Below, in pieces: positions 33,460 through 46,191 of a stretch of DNA of 64,000 nucleotides. Each line of letters starts with the position of its first letter. Position 1 is the first letter of the stretch. A program made the translations under genes and the position numbers. The stretch covers positions 1 to 64,000 of the forward strand of contig NW_026705572.1 in the NCBI RefSeq assembly GCF_029867415.1. Reading direction: 5' to 3'. The notes beneath the pieces were generated by a model. That model saw only the letters and a list, made by a program, of their open reading frames with translations, did no database searches and was not told where the DNA came from. The stretch is from Vicia villosa. Its lineage: Eukaryota > Streptophyta > Magnoliopsida > Fabales > Fabaceae.

Positions 33460-36400
33460 CTAATCAGATTCGGAGTCTGAAAGTGGCATCTGAAAAGCAT
33501 TGGGCGGTTCCGAATCTGTCATGCTTGGGGGCACATTTTTACTAGACCGTCTCCGGACCCGATCAGTCGGTCTTGATTTTCTTTCATCACGGGAGGGCGG
33601 TTCCTGTCATAGCAAAAATGTAAAATTATTTCCTCAAATATGAAAATATGCAAGACAAGCACACTGAGAAAATACGGTTACCGTGGAACTAGGTTGTGTT
33701 GACTGAGATGGATGAGCTTGTTGGCTTCTTCTTAGCCAGATGGTGCCCAGAGAAATTAAGGCTGCCAAAAGCAGGAAAGGACCGATTCTCGGATCATCAA
33801 GGTACACAGAAAGCCCACCAACAACACCAAGAATACGCTGTATAATATTTTTTATTGGAATCTGTTGTGCGGTTTTAGACCAAATAGGTTCTGTGTCATC
33901 TGGAACAAGCTTAGGAGTTCTTAGTGTCTGCAAAGAGAATAAGGTATTGGCATGGTAAGAAAATGATATAGTAGTTATTCAATCAAAATTCAAAAACTAT
34001 TTCTTAATTTGAAGCATCAAATTGTGCTTTATAAAGGTAATAATAATAACAATAATAACAATGGAAATTAGGAGTAATTTACGAAAAGTATTAGTAAACA
34101 AAATCTTACTCACACACTGACCCTAGGGAGGTAGAGGAGCAACAACCTAGATTACTGTTTTAACACTGCATGTCGACCTAGTTTAAGGCTTTATGGTTTT
34201 GGAGAAAAGAAGTAAAAGAGAGAGAATATTATAGTTATGATGTTATGTTACTAAGCTTTCCTGTGGCTTCATTGCAAGAAAGAATTCCATATAAGTCAAT
34301 GAAGTTCAAAGATAAAGTTCCACATGTTACAATTAGGACTCTAAAACTGCCAACATGGGAGATGGAGTTCTTATCACAGATTTAGCAGCATAAGAAGTCA
34401 TAGGAGACGTGGCTAATGAAGTTTTTAGGAAACGCTTATATGCTCTTGCAAGTGTATCCTAACTTCAACTTCAGGAAAAGGTTGATTTTAAAGGGGAAGG
34501 TATTGTAATGAAGCTTCCATCTAGGGGTAAGTCAGCATAGCATGGCAATCACATTGAGATGAATTCAGTTAGAGAGGCTCCGAGAATCTAGAGGCCAGGA
34601 TAACTAACATTCGGTTGAGGGATATGGAGAGCTGAAGGGCGTCTAAGAAAGAGAACAGAATTAGAAGGAAAGCAATGATTGATGATGAACCCTTTTATCT
34701 GATTTCTTTCTTCTTTCCCTACGAGCTTAGCTCATTCAATCCTATATTTTTCTTTTTTCAATGCAATTGTATTTGATCACTAGTCTTCCTATAACATACA
34801 CTTGGAGTTGAATTACTAAATATCTTCTACAAATTGTGATTTGTGTGTCATTAGAGAAAAATCAGGAACAAATTGTAATAATGACTAAGAAATATGGAAA
34901 CTAATTCTAACAGATAATCTAGGATTCAATAAGATATTATATGATATTTTCATATGTTCTAATAAGACATAGCAACAAAACTTCATTATGAAATTTAAAA
35001 GACTTACAAAGAAAGGCAAATCTCTGGAGTCACCATCTTTTATAATATTTGCGAGCCACTGGGATATCTGCTTAAAAAAAGAAAATTTGAAAAATATTGA
35101 GAGTTGTGCATTACATCTTTGTGATAGTACACAAGTAATTGTTACAGCACACGGGTTATATCATAGGAAATATGATGAAAATACATGTATGAGTTACAAA
35201 AATTGTAAAACTACTCTACAGTAAAACGGCAAACCTCTGAGTCATCAGCTGTGCCCTTGTACCCAGCTACAAACTGGCCTGCCTGATCAGTATCATCGAT
35301 TATATCTTGGACCAGTAATGATTTCCACTTAGAAAGTTCCTGTGTCCTCGTATCAACAGCACTATTATTCCTTAGGTAACGAATAACAAGCAACCGAGCA
35401 ATATCCGTCATACCCTTCCGTTGTCCACAAGTGCCTTCGCTTGCCCCTTCACCAAGGTAAAATTTACAATAGTCCTGAATAATAAGTTCTGTTAATAGCC
35501 AAGCATAAATGTATATATTTTTTTCAACCTTACCAGAAGAACTTAACTTAAGCACTCATTCAAAGAATTAAATTAGCTTATATAGGAATTAGGCCTTCCA
35601 AATGCAGTTACTACCACAAGTACAACCACATATTTCCATTTACATTCAAGAAACAAACATTTAAATGCAATAGATTCAAATAAAAATTGAAAGCCAATGA
35701 AAACAGGCATCCAAGAGTTTAACTCAATGCTCTCTAAATACCTTCTATACTTTCCAAAATAAAAATATTAAACTATCTGGAGCAAAGAACCCAAAATGGA
35801 TTTTTTTTTTAAAGTGTTACATTTTTTCCTTTTTTAAATGCACATTGAGTTGAAGTTTGAACATTCAAATTACATCATTTAATCTACAAGCTAGAAATTT
35901 AAAAGAGATATTTCTACACCCAACACGCTCTTCATATATCAACTACAGTTATCAACATAATTTGCTGTTGCAAATGCTTCTATTTCATTAATTAAAAAGA
36001 ATGCATTCAATTTCATAGTACTGTTTCCTTGATTATCATGGGCCATTATCAACTACAAGATAGTATTACCATCATTAAAAGCATATTCATAATACATATT
36101 TATTAAATTCATTGACTAGAGCTTAGTATCAGCTTTGTGTAACACATTATGACAAAGAAAAAATGAATAAACCAAACCCATGAAAGAAAATAATAACCTT
36201 CTGCTTTTCACTGTCAAGCCAAGCAAATGTCAACCGTTTACTCTTCAACGCATCAACGACTGGAGCAAAGGATTGATTTTCAGATGATGCATCTACCTCA
36301 CTTTGCTTAGACAATGTTTCTTGGACCCTGCAAATAGTCTATGGGCCTACATTACAACATCTGACAAATTTGACAAATACATGCTTATTTAAAATAAAAA

Positions 36401-39400
36401 ATATATTTATCTTTACTACGTACAAACAAACAACGACAGAAATCTCAAAATCTTCCATAATATATTTGCCTGTAGTTTTTCATGTTTTCCTCTGCCTCTA
36501 CTCTAGCAATTAGTTTATCTGCTACCGAATCTACCCTTGTTACTTCTTCGAAAATGGAAGCCATGTGTTTCTAAGAATGGCCTATGTACTTCTAGTGACA
36601 ACCCATTAAATTTTTTTATGGCATATAGTTTCCATGGTTTCCCTCTATCTTTGACTATTGAAACATTGCTCATCTGATTTACAGTTCTTACAAGAAGACC
36701 TACAATTTTTCTACATGCCTGAACCACCTAATGCAAGACTACCATTTTTTCAGCATAGGTGTTACCTAAACTTTCTAATATTTTCATTACTAAGTTGTCC
36801 TTGCATGGTAGGTATCTCCACAAGGTATAAGGACTGAAAATGATAAATGAAAAACTGTGTATAAAAATATTATAGACAACTGCTTAAGATTATGCATCTA
36901 TTTAGAAAACTAATCACTAGTGACAAAAAGGATGAGTAAGATGTAGTAGTTTTAAAATCCTTTGATGCATTTTGACCAACTAAAACTCCGAAACCGGAGC
37001 CTCAGACCTACTTTATTAGAAACTGGATAAAACTCAAATGCCCCATGTCACTTAACAACTATGAAGCACCGACACCTCTAAAATCAGGCGTGGCGGTGTC
37101 CGTGTCGATGATGGACATCTGCACTGACACTTGCAAGTACATTTAATTTATACATTTTTTCAAATTATTAACGGTGTTGCCGTGTCAGTGTCGGGGTCGT
37201 TTTAGGGGTTTCCGTGCTTAATAGCTTAACAATGATGCCAGTTGTTTGGTATTTCATGAGGAAGCCAAGTAAAGACAAATCATAATGTAAATGATGAATT
37301 AGCACCTACTTTGTGAAAAATATATCATGCAAGTTAGGTTTAAAACAATACAAAGTACATACTTCACGCAGTCTGTTCAACTCCATACTCGGCCTTCCCA
37401 ATGCAATAGCACAATACCAAATAGTTGTATCATATCCAGCACGTGAGTAGCCACGGGGATCACAGCCTAGCTCCATAGATGTCTCGCTCCTTAATTGTGG
37501 TAGCTCTGTACAGAAAAAGGGGGAAACAAAAAAATGGGGCAGATTAATCAGGGCTCAGAAAATAACTTCAGCCCTTTAATCACAGAATAGTGGCCTAACT
37601 TATGCACTTAATGTCATAATGATAATAATAACTTGAAGAGATTACACCATGCAATATTAGGAGTGATAAGGTGGCTTAGTTGTTTGGAGAATGGGACATA
37701 GATGATTGATTGATAAGGAGGTCAATGATACAACTCTACCCACAAATAAAATAAGTAGCATCTACTATTCAAAAAATAAAACTTTACCATGAAATGCTAC
37801 TTTACAAACTTAAAAGGACAACAGTATAAGATTGTGGATCTATTATTGATCAAATGAGTTCATTAATACAGATAATAAAGAGGGGACTTGCATATATACA
37901 GTGGATAAAAGTATTAAATTTGCTTTGCAGTTAGTTAAACAAGAATTTGATAATGAAATCAAAGACAGATATACTATGTCAACAGACTAGCACTCATATG
38001 CTAATAAAGATAATACTGTGATCCAGGATGCATTGAGATAAAATCAAAATTTTAGTCAAAAGTCACTTCCTACATAATTACAGTCTACTGCTACACTCAG
38101 CTGTTTACTTAAATTATTTTTTCGGATCAATTGGATAACAAAGGTTTCGGCAACCTAAAGATTAAGCATGTTTTTTTCAGGCAGGAATGAAGTATATTCT
38201 CCAAAAATATTTGGTTCTAACGCTGAAAGTAAATTCCATCTATTATAGCATTATATCTACTTTCAACTGTCCACTTTAAGATTTGTTGAAGTTGGTTCCC
38301 TGCTCTCTCTCCTAGCTAATTATATATATCCACCCTTTTTTTCAACTATCTCCGTTCCAATATACCATTTAAAGATTTTTGGTCGCATAGCATCACCGCT
38401 CGACCCACTTTTCTAAGGCTTTGTTTGCGAATTTGGAGGAGAGGGGAAGGGAGGGTGTTGGGGGAAGGGTTTGTAGAAAAAAATAGACAAACCTTTAACA
38501 TTTTTTGAAATTGTGTTGTCGTATAGAATTATAAATGTTTATCATTACTATATTTTTAATTTTCAAAATATTATAACAAAATAAAATATATTTGAAGAAT
38601 TTATGTAAAACCTCCAAAACCCTCCCTCCAATACAAATTTTGAGTTCCCCCAAACTACGAGAATTTTGTATTACAAATAAAAATAAATCCTCCAAAATCC
38701 TTCATTTTTTCCCACTCCATCCTTCCCTTTTTTCAAAGCCCTCCCCTCCCTTCCCCTCCAAACTCCCAAACAAAGCCCAGAGAAATATAGGTAAGGGCGT
38801 TTTTATTATTAAAATTTACAATCAAAACCACAGGAAAAATTAAACTGAAGATCTGTACCTACCTTGCTCTTTATTATTTTCCATCATACTCAAAAACAAA
38901 GAATCATTAACTGATCCTGCAGCACACAACACAGATAGTCAGTTTAAGGAAGAATAAAGTATATTCAATTGGATCAGTAGTAGAATGGCATAGAAGAAAC
39001 ATACCATGGTGCACAACAGGTTTGACCCCTGGGTCTTTCAAAAATACTATAGCAGGTGCAGATTCCACCCCAAATCTGACATTAAAGAAATTAAAACAAA
39101 ATAAATCCAACAAATTATTAGATCAAACAGTGAATCGACAAGCATGTGAATATTTATTTAAAATATTCATGGCACCATCTCTATGGGAAATGTAACGCAG
39201 AACAATGTCCTCCTGTTAAGGTTTAGTGAAAATTGCAACTTACGCCCCCATCCAATAGGATGATTCTTCTTCCCGCCAGAGAATGAACGCAAATGAAGCA
39301 TAAGCCCAATAGTCTTTAGCTACTTGTCGTATAAATGGAGAAGCACGCTCCCCGGTTTTTGAGAATAATATTACTTTTACCTATAAGCATGGTTCAAAAA

Positions 39401-42400
39401 TACTCAACCCTGGATAAAATTGATAAATTCAAATACAGATCTACTGAATCAAAGAGCATGTAAAATCGTAAAAGCCCTTCACAAAATATTTTCTATAACC
39501 AGGAGAGTAAATAAGGTGATACCTAGCAGAATTATAAAAGCAACATTTATATTAAGAAAACTAGGGGAATGAAAATAAAGAAATCAATTTACCGAAATGA
39601 TAAAAGAGCAAATTAATTGTACCTTATGATGACTAACTTTTCCTAAAAAATTTGGCACCTGAAATTTTATAAGTAGAGTTTCACAAACAGTTCAATTAGT
39701 GATCTTAAGAATTTGATCAAGCAACCTTTACTATAATAGAAATCAAACAATTAGAAATGGCCACATGCTATTTAACTCAAATAGACATCAAACATCATAT
39801 TTATATAACATCAGCTCGTACATCCTTATTGTGTTTCTAATTCAAAAGATTGAAATAAAAAAACTACATCAATCTTTTGTTTTCTTCTAAAAAAAATTCC
39901 ATATGTACATTATAAGTATAAGCAGGCGATACAACATGGAAATTTTGTTCAACCCTTAGAATTGAGATTATATCATATGGTATATGAAAATATTAGAAAA
40001 GCCATCCAAGTCCTTTCTAAAATGTTTACAACAAGAAACCTAAATCTTCTTGACACCAATCAAATCCTACAATTGTGTGTTTGATTGATCATCTTATTGT
40101 GTTTAGAAAAGTTATTAATCATGATTTTGCAAAGAACTTGGCCTAAGAGCTAATTTTGTATAATAATTAATACAGAATTTGTTGTTGCCAAGTGATGGCA
40201 CACTTCAGCTAACAAAAACAAAAAATTCAACTTCTTATACTTTAAGAACTCAGAATTTTGGCAAAGTGTATAAACCAAAACATTCCGTTTATTTTCTCTG
40301 CATTCAAAAAATAAAATAGCGAAAAATGACCAAATTAAATTTTGAAAAAAGAAGCATGGGAATGAACCTAGGGAGGAAAACAGCAAAAAGCTTAACCAAG
40401 ATAGTTTTTATCAAATATGATATGTTATATTAGCTTCTACCCATGAACACTGCTGAATGCAAATGTTCACTTGTACAAGAAATTTCCTTATTAACAAGAA
40501 ATTTCCTTATTTCCTTATTAAAAATGAATGGTAGAGACAAAAAAGAGCATTGTCACACATACTCACAAAAAAGAGCATGATATTTTAGAGTTTAGACAAC
40601 TTACCAATGATTCCTTCGTGTAGTAGTTAATTTGAGGAAAAGCCAATACAGTTGTTGCAAACCAATTTGTAACCTTATCAACCGTAAGCTCACCATCAAA
40701 CCTAACACATATAAATCATGTATAGTAATTCTGCCCTATAGTATATGACTAATGCAAGTACATAATATAGTAATGGTAGATATCTAATATTTAAATGTGA
40801 ATAACTCTCGGTAAGTTAAAAAGGATTTTCAAGTCATAATTGTATCGTCAACTCAAACCATTGTCTGTCTTATAATAAAACTTACCTTCTAAAACATTTT
40901 GCAGTACGGCATCCAGGAGGAATGGCAAAAAGAGATGGAATTCCTGGATAAATATTTTCAATATGTCAAGACAAGTAACTTATGTATTTGTAAATCAAGT
41001 AAACAGCTCAGAAATTTCTAAAACATCATCATGTCAAATAATGTATATCTAGCAACAGTGCTCAAATTAACATATCTTTCTTTGTCATAGATGGACCCCT
41101 GTTGGAGGATCTGGGGCACGTGTCCCTACCCACTAAAAAATCATTTCAATTACATCATATTTTGGTGTTAACACTCTGGTTTTCAGGGAAGGGGGCCTGG
41201 TAATCCAGAGTTTGGCCGGAAGGTAAGTAAAGTCTAGCCAAGAATTGTCTCACCCGGGATTCAAATTTAGGCTCTCCCGTGCGATTTGTCCTTAAGTGGA
41301 GAAAATTAACCACTTCAGTCCAATCAAGTGGTTATTTTTATTACTAATGTCTAATGCATACATGCAACACAAGCATATATAGAAACAAATAGTCAGCATT
41401 AACAGCACGTCTGCAACTAGTCTAATTTATGCAAAATAGAAACAATCTTTACAATGAACTTATAACAGTAAGTTCTGTGAAAAAAGTGATTCTTATATTG
41501 GGTTTAAGCCTTCGCGCTAGAATGTTTTATTTACAAATATAATGGGATTGTGAAACAAAACAGCAATTTAAAACTGGGCAATGGATGTTTTGACGAGGCA
41601 GAAAACAAAATTTTTACTCAGCACATACCATTTCTGAAAAAGGGTTTTCCCGTTGATCTTTTATCGGCAAAGTAAATAGAGACCTCCTTCTCACCAAGTT
41701 CCACCATACCAGTGTTTGCAAATGCATCCAACAAAGAAGCTAGAAACAGAGAAATTAATCAGAATTATCTTACCCTTAAACTGGTGTGGTGACTGATATG
41801 ACAAAGTGCCTGGATGTCATTTAGATTGAGTCCTTATTATAAACTATAGAATAGAACATTCATAAATGCAACATTTTAATTCTGTTCATAAAAAGAAAAC
41901 ACTATTGCACAAGAAAAAATGTAGTACCCAACAAGGAGTTTGTGATCAAATTGCATACCTATTTTATTCCAAGACTTTGAGAACTTAACACAACGATTGC
42001 TCCCAGATGAATACAACTACATACATGTATGATAGTTCAGAAACATTCTCAGATTTACAAATGTGAAAAAACATAATTAATAGTTTTTGAATCCTTAGAC
42101 AACATGATTGAAAACAAATCACTTACCAAAGAGTAACATTCTCAGATATTGACATTTCTTTTATTGAAAAAATATTGACATTATACAAATAAACAAATGT
42201 ACTCGGTGAATAAACAAATTTGTTATAACTTACAAGTGGTGGGCAAGCCTAACCCTCAAGAGCTAGTCTTTGAGATTTAGTTATACTTAGTCTAAATCCT
42301 ATGATACTATCAGAGTTTATCCTAGATAAGGTGTCCGGCCACCCTGATGATGTGCCATCCATACATGACCAATCTAGCAAATTTCACACACTAGATGCCT

Positions 42401-45099
42401 AGTCCCAAACTAAAGGGGTGTGTTGGGATCCCACATCGATTAAATATGAGTAAAACAATGGTTATAAGTGATGGACGGCCTTCACCCCTGTTAAGAGTCT
42501 CACATCAGACAATATATGGTCTGAACATATTTTATAAGTGGGGGAAATCCTCACCTTATAAGTTTGTTTTGTAAGGTTGAGATAGGCTCAACCACAAATA
42601 TAAGATGTTATCAGAGTCTACCCAACACCTTACAAGCCGGTTTTGTAAAGGTTGTATTAAGCTCAACCACAATTCTAAGATGGTATAAATGGGGGCAATC
42701 CTCACCTTGCAACGATTTTGTAGATATGAATTAGGTCCGGTCACAATTCTAAGAACAACCCCTGAACTAGCTTTTGGAATTTAGTTAGGCCTAACCCGAA
42801 TTCAAAGACAATCAGCACAATTTCACAAATGGAGATTGTAAGTTACAATATATCAGCATATTCTACACAGTGCGTACCTGAATTAACCATAGCTTTGAAT
42901 CTGGAAATATAGACTTGAAATCACTTGCAGAAATGACTTTAGTAGAATGATCAATAGACTCTGAGAGGTAAAAAATGATGTATGCATCAAAATATTTCCA
43001 TGCCATATCCTCAAAAAATATTCAACAAACAATTCCTGTCATTTATGATGAATGGCTTGGACTAACCAGAGAAAGGGGCATTTAGTAAAGGGAAGTCCAA
43101 TTGTGAAATACTTTTCCCAGCATAACGCTTGTTGGCATCCTCAATGATATGCTAACATAAAAGCCATATCAATTAGTTGAAAAACATTGGAGACAAAAAT
43201 ATATCAGGGACAAGAGACATCCTTGGAACAAATTGTATAAAACAGACATGAATTATAAAAAATGCAAAAAAATTACTCACATGTTGTTCATCAATGCCAA
43301 ATAAGTCATAGTCTCTTTTCCATAAAGGGTTAGTGAGCAATTCATAGGCATGTCGAATCTGAAAGCTTTCAGAACAAATTAAGTACATAAAACCATAGTA
43401 ATCCACAATACCCATGTCATATGGTAGGAAAAAGACAATACCAAATTACAATTAAAATACTAGTACATCCCCCGGAGCTATTCCACCCCTTAAAGTTTTG
43501 GATTATAGCATCCAAAACAATTTCATCATTTAATAATAAGAATCCTGATGATAGAGTGCTTGCACCATATTTAATAATCCCCCTTTACACACCAATTATG
43601 TATTAAAGACTTCTTTCTTTGAAGAGGTACATTATACAACAATTCAAACGATAGACAACATAGGTAAAAAATGACACTAACCTTTAAAAACTCATGAACA
43701 TCCAATACTTCCACATCAGAATTCCTGAAAGACCGTGAAACTAGTCTCATAAGATTATTAACAAGAATGCCGATAAAAGTGTCATAAATAGCCACAACTT
43801 TTTTTCATATTTAAAACAAACTATTACAGGACAAGTTCAACAAACTATATGATAAACAAAATCATTATTCTTTATTTGAAGTATTATGCTAAAGGAATAT
43901 TTATGCCCTCGTGTTACAACCATCAAACTTCATTACATGTTATAAAAACCCTCACTAAAAGAAAATCCTAAGACTTAGAATAAATGTATAATATAGATAA
44001 GAAAGCTACAGTACCCATGCTAAGTAGAGTGCGCACTAAGTAGTACCCATTACATAGCCACTACTCATCCACAAAAGCATAGACCTAACCAGAAACAAAA
44101 ACATCTAACTACAATCAATCCCCTTGTCCTACACCCTATTATATATTGCTTAAAACTAATTGTACACAGAGTAGTCAATAGCGGCGCTATCCCGCTATAG
44201 TGGTGCGGAGGGGAGACCAGCCGCAATGGGAAGAGGCTTACGGTGCAGAACATTATAGCGGCCACTATGTTTTAAGGGTAATTTTGGGTTTTTCAATCAT
44301 ATTTGAGTTGAGACTCAACCCTAACCTTCCTTCGCCAACATTTCTGCACTTCTCAGTTTGTTCCAGAGAAAAATCACAAGTTCCTCCCTCACCCTCCTTT
44401 GCACTTCGTCCTTCCCTTTTTGTATGTTTATAATTATTATTCATGTAATTTGTCTAAAAAAATATCAAATAGCAGTCATCCCACTATACGCTATCCTGCT
44501 ATCCCATTTTTGCGGTCAGCTACTCCACGCCGCTATCCAGGAGCGACTGCTCTGATTATACGGTTGGTTTGGAGTTGGAAAATTGCAAATGTAGGTTTGA
44601 ACTTATTGAGATCTCACGTTGACTAGGTCTCTTGGAGATCATTAGAGGACTACTACAAGGGTATTACAAGACACGGCTTTAATTCGAAGTTTCAGTGCTA
44701 TCTCATTTGTCAAGTGCAAAAACCGATAATTCAGTGACCAAATTCAAATAGACATTATTTAAAGCTCAAATACCATTTAGATTCAAGATTGTTGTAAGCC
44801 TCCTTCACCGTGTCGATGGAACTATACCTATCAATTTGCAGAACTGAAATCACAAAAAAAAACAGAAATTCAAAAAAATAAACAACAATTAACAAAAATT
44901 AAATACAAAGGAGAATAAAAAGGGAGTAACCGTCATAATGAGAAGGAGGAAAGGCATTGGGGATAACAAAGAGCTGGTAGAACATGGCTGCGGCGAAGAG
45001 AATAACAGGGAGTGCATAGGCTTTGATAGTGGAAACCATTGACGACGAGGGAGGAGGAGGAGGAGGAGGAGGAGGATGATTCGTCGGAACCCTAGGCAT
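33460..45099 (-). CDS. Membrane-anchored J-like / thioredoxin-like protein, multi-exon gene
   Basis: About 690 aa can be assembled from exons 44931-45099, 44773-44843, 43682-43724, 43281-43358, 43067-43151, 42878-42960, 41959-42016, 41629-41739, 40886-40943, 40605-40701, 39244-39380, 39005-39075, 38863-38916, 37363-37505, 36198-36327, 35235-35474, 35008-35067, 33682-33927 and 33460-33603. All have GT/AG borders, and phases agree at most joins. Features in order: a proline-rich N-terminus; a hydrophobic segment (AYALPVILFAAAMFYQLFVI); a J-like domain (TVKEAYNNLESKW … RHAYELLTNPLWKRDYDLFG) lacking the HPD triad; thioredoxin-like regions without CXXC (LWLIQLYSSGSNRCVKF; ESAPAIVFLKDPG with a cis-Pro-like site); a C-terminal membrane segment (GPFLLLAALISLGTIWL); and a basic, Ser-rich tail. 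It is probably an endomembrane protein of plant DnaJ/thioredoxin-like type. Exon 2 needs a 1-base deletion to stay in frame, and the join of exons 14 and 15 is out of phase by two bases. Confidence 0.85.
36470..36489 (-). other. Candidate 20-nt microexon of the J-like gene (GC donor)
   Basis: Exon 14 ends in phase 0 (…RLRE) but exon 15 (VQETLSK) needs two bases carried in. In the intervening intron the minus strand reads GAAAACATGAAAAACTACAG, preceded by AG and followed by GCAAAT, a GC-type donor. Adding it gives LRE-ENMKNY-R-VQETLSK and restores phase. This is an inference from phase alone. A different unrecognised exon could do the same. Confidence 0.35.
36540..36727 (-). pseudogene. Possible LINE open-reading-frame remnant in an intron
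   Basis: An open frame on the minus strand contains VNQMSNVSIVKDRGKPWKLYAIKKFNGLSL. This is faintly like the C-terminal segment of plant LINE-type reverse transcriptase ORFs (a Q-M … RGRP-K … IKKDL pattern). No other part of a LINE is evident. Weak call. Confidence 0.25.
37063..37222. mobile_element. Short inverted-repeat element in an intron (MITE-like)
   Basis: The left end GAAGCACCGACACCTCTAAAA and the reverse-complemented right end TAAGCACGGAAACCCCTAAAA form imperfect terminal inverted repeats about 160 bases apart, enclosing GTGTC-rich sequence. The class is not determined. Confidence 0.45.
38417..38777. mobile_element. MITE in an intron, GGCTTTGTTTG ends
   Basis: The left end reads GGCTTTGTTTGCGAATTTGG, then AGGAGAGGGGAAGGGAGGG. 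The right end reads CCCTCCCCTCCCTTCCCCTCC, then AAACTCCCAAACAAAGCC, its inverted complement. Length is 361 bp with no coding capacity. I could not settle a clean target duplication. Confidence 0.75.
41085..41335. repeat. Unclassified dispersed repeat in an intron (SINE-like character)
   Basis: The composition and text differ from the surrounding AT-rich intron. GGGATTCAAAT is reminiscent of a pol III B box on the minus strand, and CACTTCAGTCCAATCAAGTGG forms a short stem. No poly(A) tail or target duplication was established. Confidence 0.25.
42225..42810 (+). mobile_element. TRIM-like miniature LTR element in an intron
   Basis: GTGTTGGGATCCCACATCG (about 42418) looks like the start of a TRIM LTR and is preceded by a purine-rich AAAGGGGTG. 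TATCAGAG appears twice (about 42306 and 42610) in a tRNA-Met primer-like context after AGGCTCAACC-type text. Similar 'ctcaaccacaa(t/a)…taaga' blocks recur at about 42586, 42661 and 42728. This fits two degraded short LTRs around a short core, with no ORF. Confidence 0.45.
44167..44556. mobile_element. Imperfect inverted-repeat element in intron 2 (AATAGCGGCGCTAT type)
   Basis: The left end AGAGTAGTCAATAGCGGCGC and the reverse-complemented right end AGAGCAGTCGCTCCTGGATAGCGGCG share an AGAG(T/C)AGTC start and a GC-rich palindromic block in AT-rich intron. This suggests a non-autonomous DNA transposon, possibly hAT-type. The target duplication is unclear. Confidence 0.45.
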
Positions 45100-45381
45100 G
45101 GTATTGGGATTCAGATGTAAGGGATCGTGTGAAATACGTAAACTCGGTGAATGGGATTCACTACTAGTGGCTATATCTAAGTAGCAGTGTCTGTATACTC
45201 CTCTTTTGAATTTCTGACAAAATTCACGGTAACAAGGGCATTTCTTTAAGGTTTTGTTTAAATAATTTTTATTATGTTACGTATATATATATATTTATTA
45301 AAACAAATACAAAAAGTTTCTAAAAATATTAATTTCAAATTACAAATTAATTTAAATGGTTTTTTATGAGGTTAAAGGTAG

Positions 45382-45536
45382 TGCACTGACAGTGTAAAAA
45401 AGTTTTACACTGTCATCCAATAGAAACAAATCGTTTTGCCGTATCATATAAGTTTTTTTAAAATTACCGTCTGACTTGTCCTGATTCATGGTCGTGATTG
45501 GTTGACAGTGTAAAACTTTTTTACACTGTCAGTGCA
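45382..45536. mobile_element. MITE with palindromic terminal repeats
   Basis: The ends are near-perfect inverted repeats of about 35 bases beginning TGCACTGACAGTGTAAAA. Each arm is itself a near-palindrome (TGACAGTGTAAAA … TTTTACACTGTCA), so each end can fold by itself as well as with the other end. Total length is 155 bp with no ORF. It lies about 280 bases upstream of the J-like gene's start codon. Confidence 0.85.
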
Positions 45537-46191
45537 TCACCCATTTTCTCGTTTTTTATTCAATATTATTTTAAGTATTTTATAATTCTATTATAATTTT
45601 TTTATGCCAAGATTTTTAAAAAATATATAGTTAATTTAAAAATTATTTTGAAATATATCTTTTTGAAAGATTATGTGATTCTAACTATATTTTAATTTTC
45701 AATAATATTATGTTATGACTGTTAAAATTAGTCTTTTTAATTTATAAAAAATAATTCTAAATATCTTTTATTATTTTAAATAAAATTATAAAAATCATTT
45801 TTAAATTTATTTTTCTAAAGGAAAAACATAAATTTGTTTTAGAATAAATCATTTTTTATCTAGTATACTTTTATTATAACTATGATTCTCTCCTATTTTT
45901 TTTATAAGATATTTTTTATTTTTATATATTTATTGAGTCACTAATATATCGAAAATATATATAGATTAGATAGATATATTAATTATTTAATTAATCTAAA
46001 AATAAATAATTTTTATATAAAAAAATATGAGGTAGTAATATTTTAAGAAAGAAAAAATATCTAAATTTAATTTCTGTGCACTTTTTCTATAAAAAGATAT
46101 TTTTGTCATTGCATTTCAACCAATAACATGAGTTATTTGGGTTTTTTTTCATAAATAATATTTTAACAATATTTACACAAATATTTAAACA
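45537..46191. other. AT-rich intergenic sequence
   Basis: Very AT-rich with many A and T runs. No ORF, RNA gene or repeat boundary could be supported. Confidence 0.5.

Noticed and set aside
36515..36600. Short minus-strand reading MASIFEEVTRVDSVADKLIARVEAEENMKNYR as a separate gene
   Set aside because: Only 39 codons with no domain, and it lies in the same intron as the candidate microexon. At most its last part may be an exon of the J-like gene.
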